NCBI GenBank assembly: GCA_026168455.1
Contig: CM047431.1
Coordinates: 53,008,029-53,072,028 of the forward strand
Origin: Theocolax elegans
Lineage: Eukaryota; Arthropoda; Insecta; Hymenoptera; Cerocephalidae
Direction: 5' to 3'
Length of the DNA: 64,000 nucleotides
Part shown: positions 10,901 through 21,715 of the stretch, piece by piece
How the letters are laid out: every line of letters starts with the position of its first letter
Numbering within the stretch: position 1 is the first letter of the stretch
Notes under the pieces: generated by a model
Databases searched by the model: none
What the model saw: the letters and a program-made list of their open reading frames with translations, nothing else
Told to the model about the DNA's origin: nothing
Made by a program: the position numbers and the translations under genes

Positions 10901-13407
10901 AAATTATTGAAATTTTAATTTATTTTCTGTGAAACATGCTTATATGATATTTAGGTTGTATATTTTGTAAAAAAAGTGTTAAAAATAATTATTGTGGAAA
11001 TCTATATAATGTATTTTGTAGATAGATATATAATAATAAAGAATATTGTAATATTATTCAATTGAATTAGTGTACTTTATTATTAATTAAATACAAATGT
11101 AATTTGAATCTTATAAAATTCACAATTGTTTTGTTTTTATTTGAGCAACGGTAAACCCTGCTGGAAATGTGAACTAAAAATTAGGAATTAAAAGTAGTCA
11201 GTTAATAGGTTAAATGAAACGCTTTTTCCCACTGCGTTCGTCCATCTCCAAATATTTTCACTTGACCTTCTGGCCATACATGTACTTAAAACTCCAAATT
11301 TTTAATCAAATTGGATCGTTTACTCGAATACTAATACTAATTTACTCTTAATTCTGCATTTAAACCAGTCATTTTAAAGTATCATTCAGATTTACAATAT
11401 TTCCAATTTATTTTCCAAATCTATTTAAAGTGTCATTTAAATACCTAGGAAATAGGTATAGTTTCGGTGTCCATTTTATCAAATAATCCGATCTTTTATG
11501 GGTTGAAACAAGGACTTAAATGAACATATCGTAATGATTAGCTGTTTTGAATCTAAGAAATGGGCGAATTAAAGAGGAAAAAGCGTTTCATTTAACAGTG
11601 GTAACAACCTAGCAGAAGTAGCTATAAAATACGTTTATTTAGTTAATAACCTATTATTTGCCGATTTTTAATTTTCTGATTTCTAGCAGGGAATTTAAAA
11701 TTGAGTTATTTCAAATCGTACTTTTGCGAGAAGGTATTATTATTCCGGAAGACTTATCGTTTGTTAAAAAAATAACTAAAATTTGTAATTTCTTCGAACG
11801 ATAGAGGCAAGTATGAGTAGAGCGTGATGATGATAAGCATAGAAGGAGAGAGTTGGGGAAAAGATTAAAAGATAGAAATAAAAGATATATTTACCAATAA
11901 GAACACCAATAGCGAGCAAAAGAATAAAGGGTCGACGTCGACCCTGCTTGAGCCGGCAGCGATCGCTTACGCTACCGAGTATCGGGGTCACGAAGAAGCC
12001 TACCAATGGACTGAGCGCCCAGACCAATGTCATGTGCTGGTGATCTACGCCGATTTTCAGAAGGGTAGGCGATACGAAGGCCGTTTCCGCTGCGTAAGAA
12101 AATTCAATACCCATCACGGCTGCTGATACTCGTACCAGCTCGGCTCGTGTTTTTCGTCTGTTTACACATAGACAACCAAATTTATATATACCATTTACCA
12201 TTCGCCGTTTATCGAGGTTAAAAACTACTACTTTGTAGGTTATGACAACCGGAAATTCGTATTGTATTATCCATTAGTACATCCTATTGTAGTGGATGCA
12301 GGATAATACATTTATTTATTCCTACAATTATTGTTAATTTTATTGTTACGTATACTCTGATACTATTCATTATGACAGTATTTTTTAATATCGTTTTCAC
12401 CGAATTTCAAAAAATGGCTTGTCTATATCTAACAAAATCGTTATTAAATGTTGATTAGGGTATGCGGTGCGAGAAAGTAATTGTAAGTTATATTACTTGC
12501 AATATTTGGATAAAATTTAAACTTCTTTCAAATTTTAAATTTATAATTGATATTAAATATATTAGTAAAAAATTAGCAAAAATTTTAGCTTAGCCTTATG
12601 ATTTGGATACGTTAGCTTAAGATCTACGTTATAATCTTAAATGAAAATTCGTGATTTATTGAAATATCACCTACAAAATCTAATCGTATCATTTATATAT
12701 AAATTTTTATTTAGACAATCTTTATTGATGACAATAGAGTGGGCATACCAAAGCTGCTGCAATTAAACTTATATACACGGAGAAAAAAGTTATAGTAAAA
12801 ATTACAATGTTGTCTAGTAATGCAGGGATAGACTGACGCAATCCAAAAATTTACCATAGTGTATAATATATTTTACTGAAGTTGTAGTAAATATTACCAG
12901 AATTGTAGTAAAAATTAATAACTCTCTAGTAAATTTTATTATACACTATGGTAAATTTTTAGATTGCGTCAGTCTGTCTTCGCATTGCTAGACAACATTT
13001 TAATTTTTACTTCAACTTTTTTCTCAGTGTACGAATATACGATTTGATCAATATCAAGGTTTGTATCCAGTTAGATCAATGACTACCTCTGATACACCAG
13101 TAGAAACAATATATATTTTAAAATTAACAGCAAACTTTTGTATATACTAAATCGTATAATTAAAGTATAGTATATATGTATATACATATAGTAAAATTTG
13201 GATTCACCTATATATGTGTGCGTAATCGTCGATGGTGCGCGCGAGTTTAGGTGGTCCGCGTATGTGATTAACGATCCCCACGAGTCCACGATCTGTTGGT
13301 ATCGTGTTTTTCCATTCTTTCCATTCGTCCCATTTTTCACGCACGCTATCCCGCAACCCGTGCACCCGGCCGGTCAGGCCTTCGTAATCCTGCAGTTTCT
13401 CCACCAT
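7957..13407 (-). CDS. SLC45-family proton-coupled sugar transporter, N-terminal half (3' part outside window)
   Basis: This is an MFS transporter of the SLC45 (sucrose/proton symporter, MATP) family, expected in a membrane moving sugars. I reconstruct four coding exons: 13407-13208, 12157-11895, 8550-8296 and 8207-7957. Together they give 323 codons, each with AG/GT borders and a preserved frame. The ATG at 13407 is chosen because an in-frame TAA lies five codons upstream. After a charged, Trp-rich N-terminus (about residues 1-67), the protein shows family hallmarks: GIEFSYAAETAFVSPTLL in TM1, the loop LGSVSDRCRLKQGRRRPFILL (MFS motif A region), then DFDADACQSPARAYLLD and the glycine-rich GLGGFMGYGLGGINWD helix. 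Exon 4 ends in phase 0 with AAG|gttta, so further exons are required. I see none to the left, so the C-terminal six helices are missing from the window. Intron 2 carries two related MITEs. Family assignment is strong; the exact paralogue and substrate are not determined. Confidence 0.9.
9178..9684. mobile_element. CCCTRGTAGAAAT-family MITE in SLC45 intron
   Basis: Left end TACCCTAGTAGAAATTT; right end ATTTCTACCAGAT, slightly degenerate. Subterminal inverted motifs AAAACGCTTTTTCTC (about 9242) and GAGAAAAAGCGTTT (about 9571) are shared with the element at 11156-11692. About 507 bp, no ORF. Confidence 0.65.
11156..11692. mobile_element. CCCTRGTAGAAAT-family MITE, second copy in the same intron
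   Basis: Ends CCCTGCTGGAAATG and TTTCTAGCAGGG form a terminal inverted repeat. Subterminal GAAACGCTTTTTCCCAC (about 11217) and GAAAAAGCGTTTCAT (about 11577) match the element 2 kb away. About 537 bp, non-coding. Confidence 0.7.
12774..13032. mobile_element. Palindromic hairpin element P1 (CACKGAGAAAAA ends), SLC45 intron 1
   Basis: Arms of about 100 bases are reverse complements at roughly 85-90 percent, with ends ATACACGGAGAAAAAAG and TTTTTTCTCAGTGTAC. Shared arm strings include ATGTTGTCTAG, GACTGACGCAATC and TTTACCATAGTGTATAATA. No ORF. Confidence 0.85.
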
Positions 13408-13498
13408 GGCGTCTTGGTCTTCTTAACTATTCGACTCAGTCGCGCTGTCAGCGTTCTACTCCAGATTTTCGGATGCTTCCCGTCGTGCTCTTCGTCAT

Positions 13499-13506
13499 CT
13501 TATATA
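13499..13506 (-). promoter_or_regulatory. Candidate TATA box upstream of SLC45 exon 1
   Basis: On the minus strand TATATAAG lies about 95 bases upstream of the SLC45 start codon, within a locally less AT-rich stretch. Spacing would give a short 5' leader. TATA-like strings are common in such AT-rich DNA, so this is weak evidence. Confidence 0.25.
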
Positions 13507-13687
13507 CCACTCTGTTAATTAATGGGTTTACAATTGCAATATTGCTTTTAATTTGTCAATTTTAATAACGTTAGCTAAAGATAGATTTATAGATTATTTG
13601 TATTTTTTTCGAAAATGCGCCTGGTTATTTTTATATATTTTCACACCCTTATACATTATTTAGTTAACGGGAGTACCAAAGTTAAGT

Positions 13688-14096
13688 TTTATCCTCTCTA
13701 CCTTACCAGCTTCAAAAGTCACATAAAATTAGTTTAAAAAAGATGATAATTTACGCAATTTGAGGAGAACAGTCCCCTTTCTTTATTAATAATCTATATG
13801 TCTTTAAAATTTGCAGCAAAAATATTGACTAGTTTTCGAGAAATCCCTTACCAAAATTTATGATTATTTTGTGCAATTTGAGGTTATGCGCTCGTCTAAT
13901 TAAAAGGCATGTCGAGATTTTTGGTAAGGGTTTTCTCGTAAACTATAGTCAATATTTTTGTTTCAAATTTTAAAAACTGTTAGATTACTAATAAAGGAAA
14001 GGGACTGTTCTTCTACATTTACGTAAATTAATTTTCTTTTTAAATTATAATTAATTTCACGTGATTTTCGAGATCGGTAAGGTAGAAAGAAGCCAA
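13688..14096. mobile_element. Fold-back element, about 410 bp
   Basis: Arms of about 180 bases are inverted copies: CTACCTTACC at left against GGTAAGGTAG at right, CAGTCCCCTTTCTTTATTA against TAATAAAGGAAAGGGACTG, and CTCGTAAACTATAGTCAATA against TATTGACTAGTTTTCGAG. The centre is near 13890. Non-coding. Confidence 0.75.
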
Positions 14097-14479
14097 ATTA
14101 TGACATTAAAAATATGTTACACAAAAAATTTATTTTCTTTATAGTCTTTATAATATATTTATTTGTATTTTTACAAATGATTTAACAATTAAAAAATAAT
14201 CCAATAAATCGATAATCAATAACTTTTTGTCGGGTTATTAATAATTAGGTCTTATGACGACTGTCCAATAATATAAATTAAAACATAATTATTTCGGTCT
14301 TAGAGTCCATTCACTACAAAAAAAAAATTAAAATATAATGAATCATTAAATAAAGTAAAGAAGATCACCCCCGTATATTAATATTGGAAACCATAAAAAT
14401 ATTTTTAATTATTATTTAGTAAATAAATTTGCTCTATTGGCGAAAATGCGTCTTTAAAAAATATTTTTTTTATATTCTA

Positions 14480-14640
14480 TTAGTGCCCCTTTGGCACTGC
14501 CTACGTTATATTTCCTTATGGAGGATCTTTATGGTGTTGATCTACCCTATACCTCTATGTGGGTGCTCATCTCTTCCTAATAACCCCACCACCTCGCATT
14601 CGCACGGGTTATGCTTGTGAGGAATGGATGACCTACTCTG
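14480..14640. other. Unexplained GC-richer stretch left of the 5S-derived element
   Basis: Composition is distinctly less AT-rich than its flanks (for example CACCTCGCATTCGCACGGGT). Short open frames exist but none is recognisable. It may be part of an old retroelement together with the 5S-derived segment. Confidence 0.25.
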
Positions 14641-14700
14641 TAAATCTTCTTAATAGTGCAAATACGGGCACTTTTTTTCAAAAGCAAACTACTCTTTTGC

Positions 14701-14863
14701 AAAGTAGATGTTCATTTTTGTCAAACATCTACTTTTTGACAAAGTGTACATATTTCCATTGGAAAAAGTAACAATTCTCTTTTTAAAAGTACATATAAAT
14801 TGTTTTTGCTTGTTAAAAATCACTTTTTCGCAGTGACCGGATTTTCACTATAGCAAAGTGATT
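14701..14863. repeat. Two local perfect hairpins
   Basis: AAAGTAGATGTT (14701-14712) pairs with AACATCTACTTT (14724-14735) across an 11-nt loop. AATCACTTT (14818-14826) pairs with AAAGTGATT (14855-14863). Function unknown. Confidence 0.6.
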
Positions 14864-14904
14864 ATTCACTATTTGCAATTTAGAGAGTATGTAAATATAG
14901 GAAA

Positions 14905-15170
14905 ATCTTCCTCAAGACGGCCGGTGTATCGAAGCATTCTGTTTGGGGCTTTAGATTACATTGCATAATATAGGCTTTAACACCGAAACATAAAATTTCG
15001 CACCTCCCGTTCACGGTGTTGAATGTAAAAAATCACTTAACCGATCCCGAAAGCCGCGGTAAGAGCATGGGTCATCCATTCAAGTACTGTCTGCAGCAAA
15101 TGCTGCTTAACTTTCGTGATAGGCCGAAATGTGTCTCCCTCAGTCCGCCACCGCGTCGGTGCTCCTTTAA
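14905..15170 (-). mobile_element. 5S rRNA-derived retroelement (SINE3-like)
   Basis: Read on the minus strand, 15064-15128 contains ATCACGAAAGTTAAGCAGC and AGTACTTGAATGGATGACC. These match the 5S rRNA interior (ATCACCGAAATTAAGCAGC and AGTACTTAGATGGGTGACC in typical metazoan 5S), that is, the internal Pol III promoter. The flanks depart from 5S, and a GC-richer body follows for about 160 bases to about 14905. This fits a 5S-headed SINE or a strongly degenerate 5S pseudogene. It is too diverged to be a working 5S gene. Confidence 0.65.
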
Positions 15171-16269
15171 AAAGTATTAATTTAAATTAAAAAAACAGCA
15201 CAAAAACTTCGCACACCAATAAAACATTTGCTGAAAAACCCAATGCAGTTGCGTCAATGGTGGTATTGTTAATCCTTTATAATAATACAAAATTTTTTAC
15301 AGTATTCCAATATTAATCTGCAAGTAATGGTAATAGCAAGCCAGTGAAAGTATCCAATTTTTTTAGTTTTTATTCTTTACTTGATTATTTATTATTTTAA
15401 CTGTCATATAATGTTTGATTTTTTATAGTTAATGGACTGGCTAAGACCGAAATATTATGTTTTAATTTTTATTGAGTTACTTCAGATATTAATTATTTTG
15501 TAAAACTTGAATTACAATATTGTAAAAGTTATAGAAAAAGTTGTTGTTTAATTGATATTGATCTATTAAATCGCAAGATTTACGTATATTAAAAAATAAT
15601 GAATGAAAACGTGTTTTACACCTAAATACGTATAGTAATAAATACATTTTATACTATTTTTGTAAGAAAACCTTCATTTATTTGAGAAGAAAGTAACGAA
15701 TACAATCCTCTTTAGTCGATAAAAAAACATCCTACTTAAAGAATACATAAAATAAATAAGTTGTCCACAAACGAAGTTAAAGAAAAATGTTCAGTTTATC
15801 AAAAAACCAATAGATTCGCGTTATACGTATTCAGAGATAAGGGTCTATTATACAAAGGGTAGCTAGTTAGGAAGTTTGTTTTTAGATAACAAAAGTCAGA
15901 TCTTCCGTTAAACCAGTGCAAAATCCAATACACAGACATCAACTGGTTTGACTATATGATAAAACTTAATTAACCATTGTATAATGCATATCATTTAAAA
16001 AATCGTAACGACCAAAAATGTGCACTTCTCATGTGTATATGTAGTCAATAATTTATCGAAGGATGACTAATATTTACCGGAGCGACTGTTACACACTTTA
16101 GAGATTTCGCACCACTTAAATATTAATCTCTGTTACACAATATCAATCTTTTATACGCTCTTCGAAATTGATCTACCCGCGATCAATATGTATTCGTATC
16201 ACACATCACTGATATAAGAACGACCCGCAAAATTAAAATATTCGTACGAAAAATTAACAAATTTGAGTA
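15171..16269. other. AT-rich intergenic DNA, nothing recognised
   Basis: I see no gene, repeat unit or conserved site between the 5S-derived element and the CpG-rich patch. Confidence 0.5.
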
Positions 16270-16385
16270 TTACGAGGTAAAGAGCGCGCGATGTTGCTTG
16301 AAACGCGTCCGGCGCTTGACTAAGGGACAGCGTCGCGACGCCGCGTCACCGTTTCCTCGATCCCCCGCGAGAGGTGTCAAAATCA
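16270..16385. promoter_or_regulatory. CpG-rich patch, candidate promoter or 5' exon
   Basis: About 115 bases with many CpG dinucleotides (GCGCGCGATG, GCGTCGCGACGCCGCGTC) stand out sharply from the surrounding AT-rich DNA. It lies between the start of the minus-strand SLC45 gene and the plus-strand FLVCR gene. It could be an upstream non-coding exon or promoter of SLC45, about 2.9 kb from its ATG. No coding frame is recognised. Confidence 0.35.
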
Positions 16386-17219
16386 ATGTCTATGCGCGTT
16401 TGTATATCTTTTCACTTTATTTTATCTCAGACGTTCATTACGCAGTTACAATTAATATATACATTTTATTTTAAATCTTACAGAACATTATTATATTTTA
16501 GATTCGTATACTTATATACAAGAAAATTGAATTAAAACCTACACTTTTACCTTAATTGCAAAAGCAATCGAAATTATTACGGTAATGTTGTTATTTACTC
16601 TGTTTTGTCTATATATAGTTTTATAATCAAACTGACATTTTATTAATTCGTTAAAAACAAAATATGTTCATTTAATATTTTTTCGTCTTAACGCAAAAAT
16701 TATTATTTGAATAGCTCGTATTTATGTAGTTCATTATCAATAAAACAAAAAATTGTCTTAAAAAACAAACCAAGTCCGAAGGTAACGTAATAGGTGTACG
16801 AGGATATACCTCTATCTTACCTATCTTTTCGTTGCGGTTTCGTATTAAACTGCGTAAAGCGATCACCAGCTGGTCTATTCATTTACATTTGTTCGAGGGC
16901 AGAGCGTCAATTCTTATTACACAGGCGGATTAAATTTATCTATAATATTATGTACTACACCTATATATAATACTTGAATTGCGTAACATTGGAAATTTTA
17001 ATTTTAATTTACAATTATTTTTAATATCTTGGATTTATTTTGTTTATTTATATTTTTTTATACCCGATAGCGTAGAAATTGTTTAAAAAATGTTTGTTAT
17101 TTCGATATTGTGCGAGTCCTAGTAGATATATTGTATTTTCAAAGGTGTAATATAATTAACACAGAAAACGATTCTACAACAGTTGATATAATGATAATAA
17201 CTTACACTGAAGAAAAACA

Positions 17220-17745
17220 CGAAAATTTTTTAAAAATTTAAATGGGAATTGCCATGTTAATTTTTGTGAATTTTTTCTCTTTCTTTAAATTATCATAACT
17301 TTTTACAGAATTGAAGGCCATAAAAAATACTACAGACCATTTGAAAGGTATTGCTCCAAGCTTTCTTTTAGACTTTTGGATAAGAAAATCAATTGTGGCG
17401 CACTTGCACTTTTTTCAAGTTGAATATTGACATGTAGTTTATATAACATTCACCTTGAAATTAGAAATTCTAACCTAGAAGAATAAATTCTAGACACAAT
17501 TAGCAACGAATGTTACATGTAATGTTCTATAGTAAAAGTTGATAGATTTTGAGTTATATAGCGGTAAACCCAGCTGGTGTTGAAAAAAATATGGAAAATT
17601 TCACTTTTTGAGGTTAGAATAACTTATGAGCAAATAAATTCCAGTATCTAAAAATTTTTTTCTGTATTCTGAGAAATATTTGCAATGTGTACCCAAAATT
17701 TGGTGCATATTAATATTTTGATCGGACCACTTCACGTGGAATACC
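17220..17745 (-). mobile_element. Divergent relative of the GGGCTATTTCACG-family MITE
   Basis: The right end reads GACCACTTCACGTGGAATACCCCA before a TA-rich flank, a variant of the right end of the element at 33663-34403. The interior is unrelated or strongly diverged, and no clear left inverted end is visible. Confidence 0.45.
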
Positions 17746-18339
17746 CCATATACATATATATATATATATATATCATAAACATTATTAAAATTAATAAAAA
17801 ATATCTAAATGATGGAATAATTCGTTAAGTTAAATATATTGAAGTATTGGGTATGCAAATATACTTTACACACTAAAAATAAAATTTTAGTAATTAATTG
17901 TATAGCTATCCGTAAACTTTTGGAAATACGGTTTGAATAATTTTAAGCCTGTACAGTTCATTTTTGTTCTTTAATATAATTTATTTTATAACGAAAGTTA
18001 AATATTCAATGTTATTATTCGTCTTATTTATGTGTTTTTGTATTACACATAAATGATATAAATACAATTATTATATGTATGTTTTTGTTATGACATTTTT
18101 ACAATTGTAACATACATAATATTTTTATTTTTATAATAAATAATGCATAGATATATAATAAAAGTATAAAATATATTCGATAATCATAACATATTAAATA
18201 TATCAACATATATGATGTATTAAAATATACTTGATACATAAAAATGTATAAGTTATTTCAAACGGTATGTAATATATTAAAATATGTTTCCTATATATTA
18301 AAATATCTTTTGATGTATTAAAAATAATTGTATGTCAAA

Positions 18340-18765
18340 AAAAACGACTAACGATGACGGAACGATGAAAACGAGAAACGACACCATCGACGAAAACGTC
18401 CAATAGTGACGAAACGACGATGACGAGGAAAACGACTAACAGTGACGGACCGACTAAACGACGAACGACGACGACGAAAACAATTAACGGTCACGAAACG
18501 ACGAAAACGTCAAACTACGAAAACGACTAACCGTGACGGAACGGTTAAAACGACGAACGACGACGAAGGACGAAAACGACTAACATTAAGGGAACGATTA
18601 AAACGACGAAAGACGACGATGACAACGAAAACGATTAACGGTGACGGATCGATTAAAACAATGAAAACAACTAACAGTGACGAAACAACGAAAACGACTA
18701 ACGGCGAGGGAATGATTAAAATAACGAACGACAACGACGAAAACGACTATCGGTGACGAACAATG
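18340..18765 (+). repeat. Degenerate minisatellite of ACGAAAACGACTAACGG-type units
   Basis: About 425 bases are built from variants of AACGACTAACGGTGACGGAA, GATTAAAACGACGAACGAC and GACGACGAAAACG. The repeat is G+A biased on the plus strand, and the higher-order spacing is irregular (about 45-65 bases). The Lys/Thr/Asp/Arg-rich frame at 18442-18756 is a by-product. Confidence 0.85.
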
Positions 18766-19789
18766 GAAACACTTTAATATAAAAGAAGATACTAAAATTT
18801 AAGTAACGGTGCACATATGAAATATTCTAAATGCAAGTTTATATTTTGTTCGACCCGTTTTGATAAGTTGTCATATTACTGTAAATCGTTTATCTCTTCA
18901 ACTCAATTTTATATTTATACATATTTTAATATTTAAATTTTCACTGATTAAGTACATTTTGTATGTGCTTTCGAAGATTTGTTTTAGTATTTATTTATTT
19001 ATTTATTCCAGAGTTACATATCATAACATTTGATAGGCCGATATACAGAAAAATATTACATAATAACCCAGTATAACGTGTCAAATCTTGCAGAAGAAAG
19101 TGAAATTTCCTGCGTGCAGGTCTGGATTACAAAAATCAACCTGAAACTTAAGGGGAGTCCGTACAGATTACAGATATCTATAATTAATTTTATTAGAACA
19201 TGCACAATTGTTGCACATCATAGAATATGCCTTAACGCGTACAATTGAACAAATATGCAAAATGAATGATAAATTAGAAAAATCAGTTAATGTCGGTAAG
19301 TGTGTATTTGAAATGAAGGTACGGCATCTCTTTAAAGTAAAATGTTAAATAGTTACAATCACCCGATATTAATACAATAAAAAAAGTAGAAAACAACAAA
19401 AATATCATTTATTTATATACGAGAATGGCACAAAATGCATGTATAAAAATATACCTTTATTGTAATTATATAACAGACTCTTCCTTCAGTTAAATTGATT
19501 TATTTTTTTCAATAAGTTGCATATAAATGGAATAGTGTGCCTCTATATAACAAATGTTTTTCTTTTTCAGTGAAATTTCAAACATTACTTTACAATTTTT
19601 AATTTATTCATTAGTTATTAGATATTTCGGGAAATATCTCAAAAACTAGTCGATGAAAAAAATAACCGAAGATAATTCAAGCCTTTTTTGTTTAAATTGA
19701 ATACAAATTTAGTATGATTATTTTGATTACATAATATACGTACGAGCGTTTGCATATAATTTTTTATTTTAATTATATTTATGACGTTT

Positions 19790-19985
19790 CCCGGCAAAAC
19801 CCGATTATGTCCACTTCCTGAAATTTTTAAATTTTTTGTAGATTATGTACCCTTATGTACAGTACTTTCAGCTGAACATATCTAGAATTGCTGAAATTTT
19901 ACCCGAGGCTAAGTACAAGCTAGTTAAAAAGGCAGATAAGTCCATTTTTTTAATTAGTTCCCGGCAACACCAGATAAGTCCAAAT
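19790..19985 (+). repeat. Direct pair of CCCGGCAAAACC...GTCC motifs
   Basis: CCCGGCAAAACCCGATTATG (about 19792) and CCCGGCAACACCAGATAAGT (about 19961) are relatives of the ends of the 20685-20870 element. They may be remnants of one or two decayed copies. Confidence 0.45.
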
Positions 19986-20107
19986 AATTTCTGAATATAT
20001 TTGAGTATACAGTTAATTTACAGTTATAACGATCGGGTAAAGGTAGATATATTAAATGCTAAATACAATATATATTTACATACAATGATCTGTACATGAA
20101 AATTAAA

Positions 20108-20157
20108 AACGTGGGGGTTGACCAGCGTAGCGAGTAGCGCCCCCCCCCCCCCCTAGT
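20108..20157 (+). mobile_element. Helitron-like 3' terminus
   Basis: A GC-rich hairpin-forming segment (GGGGG at 20113-20117 opposite a C14 run at 20140-20153) ends in CTAG (20153-20156) followed by T. This matches the Helitron rule of a 3' hairpin followed by CTRR inserted before T. No 5' TC terminus or Rep/helicase gene is found, so it is a candidate only. Confidence 0.4.
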
Positions 20158-20159
20158 AT

Positions 20160-20640
20160 GTATAAATGCTGTATTTATTTATTTAAACTACAAATTGTTT
20201 TTTTTTTATAAATTTACATATACAATAATACAATTTTGATACCTAAAATGTTAATTTTCAATCAATGCTAAAGAGATTTTCAACGAAATACATCAATTTC
20301 GTAAATGTATTAGTTTGTTTACAAAATCACGTCTAGGCTATATGCTCAAGTAAGAATGCGTTTTAAAAATGTCAGAAAGTCTGCGCTGGTCGTCGTTGCG
20401 TATATTTACCAAAATGAAGTTCGATTTCATAGTGATACATACACTGATATACACATTAAAACCAGTACAAAGATACTGGTAATGTAATTCGGTAAGTCAC
20501 AAAACGAATTACCACTAATTTGAATCTATCAATAATTATATGTAAGATGATTGCTCGTGTAATTTTTTAATTTTATCGGTATTTTAGCCTCAAATGACCA
20601 TAAATTAATCAGCCTAATTATTATTAAAACTCAGTTTATA
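20160..20640. other. AT-rich intergenic DNA, nothing recognised
   Basis: There is no gene or repeat that I can support between the Helitron-like end and the CGGCAAAACC element. Confidence 0.45.
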
Positions 20641-20684
20641 TAGTCGCACAATGATTATTATTGATTATTTCTACCGAAAAAACC

Positions 20685-20870
20685 GAGAACCGGCAAAACC
20701 AGATAAGTCCCAGTTCCCGGCAAAGTCAGGTAACTTCGCGAAATTACGTGATTCGAAGGATCAGAAACGATGTACCCTGGACATACTAATATCGATTTGG
20801 CCAAACTTTGAACTTTCAAACTCGATTTTCTCAAAATCACAAAAAATGGACTTAACTGGTTTTGCCGAGA
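20685..20870. mobile_element. Small MITE with CGGCAAAACCAGATAAGTCC ends
   Basis: Left end ACCGGCAAAACCAGATAAGT at about 20687; right end GGACTTAACTGGTTTTGCCG at about 20848 is its near reverse complement. The interval is about 185 bp. Related single motifs lie at about 19793, 19960 and 20717. Confidence 0.55.
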
Positions 20871-21715
20871 AGCCACAGATTTAAACTTTGACCAATGAAC
20901 TAGAAAAACATTCACTTTAAACAATGTCTATATCTTGGGAAATAATTAGCTTAATATGTCTTGTAAAGTATGTAAAATCAATGTACCAATTACGAGATTT
21001 ATATCGTTACCGATTTGAGTATGGATTAAAACAGTATTTATAAAGTATAAGATTATATGAATTTATCAGTCTCTCCAAATGAAAATCTAATGTTAAATTA
21101 TAGAGAAGACACACTGTGTATTCTTCCTTTTCTTCCTCTTTTTCTAGAGTTTCCCAATTAAAGACTTTATTTTTGCCCGTAAAATCCGATAAATTCATAA
21201 TAATCTTAAATACAACATCATACCAAACGTTAAGATTTTCACGTGTGGACGTTTAAACAATTTGTAACGATATTAAAAAATAACGTCGAAAAAAAATTCT
21301 CGTAAACTAACGAACCATTTCCAGCTAACCTGTCAAAAATTGAAAAAAAATCGACTAATTGTTATAAAATTCATGATTTTCGCAATCGATGTTAATCAGA
21401 TGCATATGTGCCATCCAACAATTATCGCTATCATCAGTTTAGATAAGTTCGACGATAACTTAGTACTGTCGATAAGAAAATCCCTGGGCAATCAAAAGCT
21501 CCGTGTCTGATTCTAACGTCAACAAACCGCGTAACATTTGGTTCTCTCCACTATTTTTTTCGGATCGGATGCGCAATTCCAAGTTGAAGCCAGTTCGTAC
21601 GAGTCATGCAGCGCATATTTGAAGTAGCATCGAGCGTACAGAACGACAAGTGTTAAAATTATAACGTTTTTATTTCCATCATTTTGTTATTTCATTGTGC
21701 GCGAGTGTGTATAAC

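Noticed and set aside
18442..18756. Lys/Thr/Arg-rich 104-codon ORF
   Set aside because: It lies wholly inside the degenerate minisatellite; repeat units explain the open frame.
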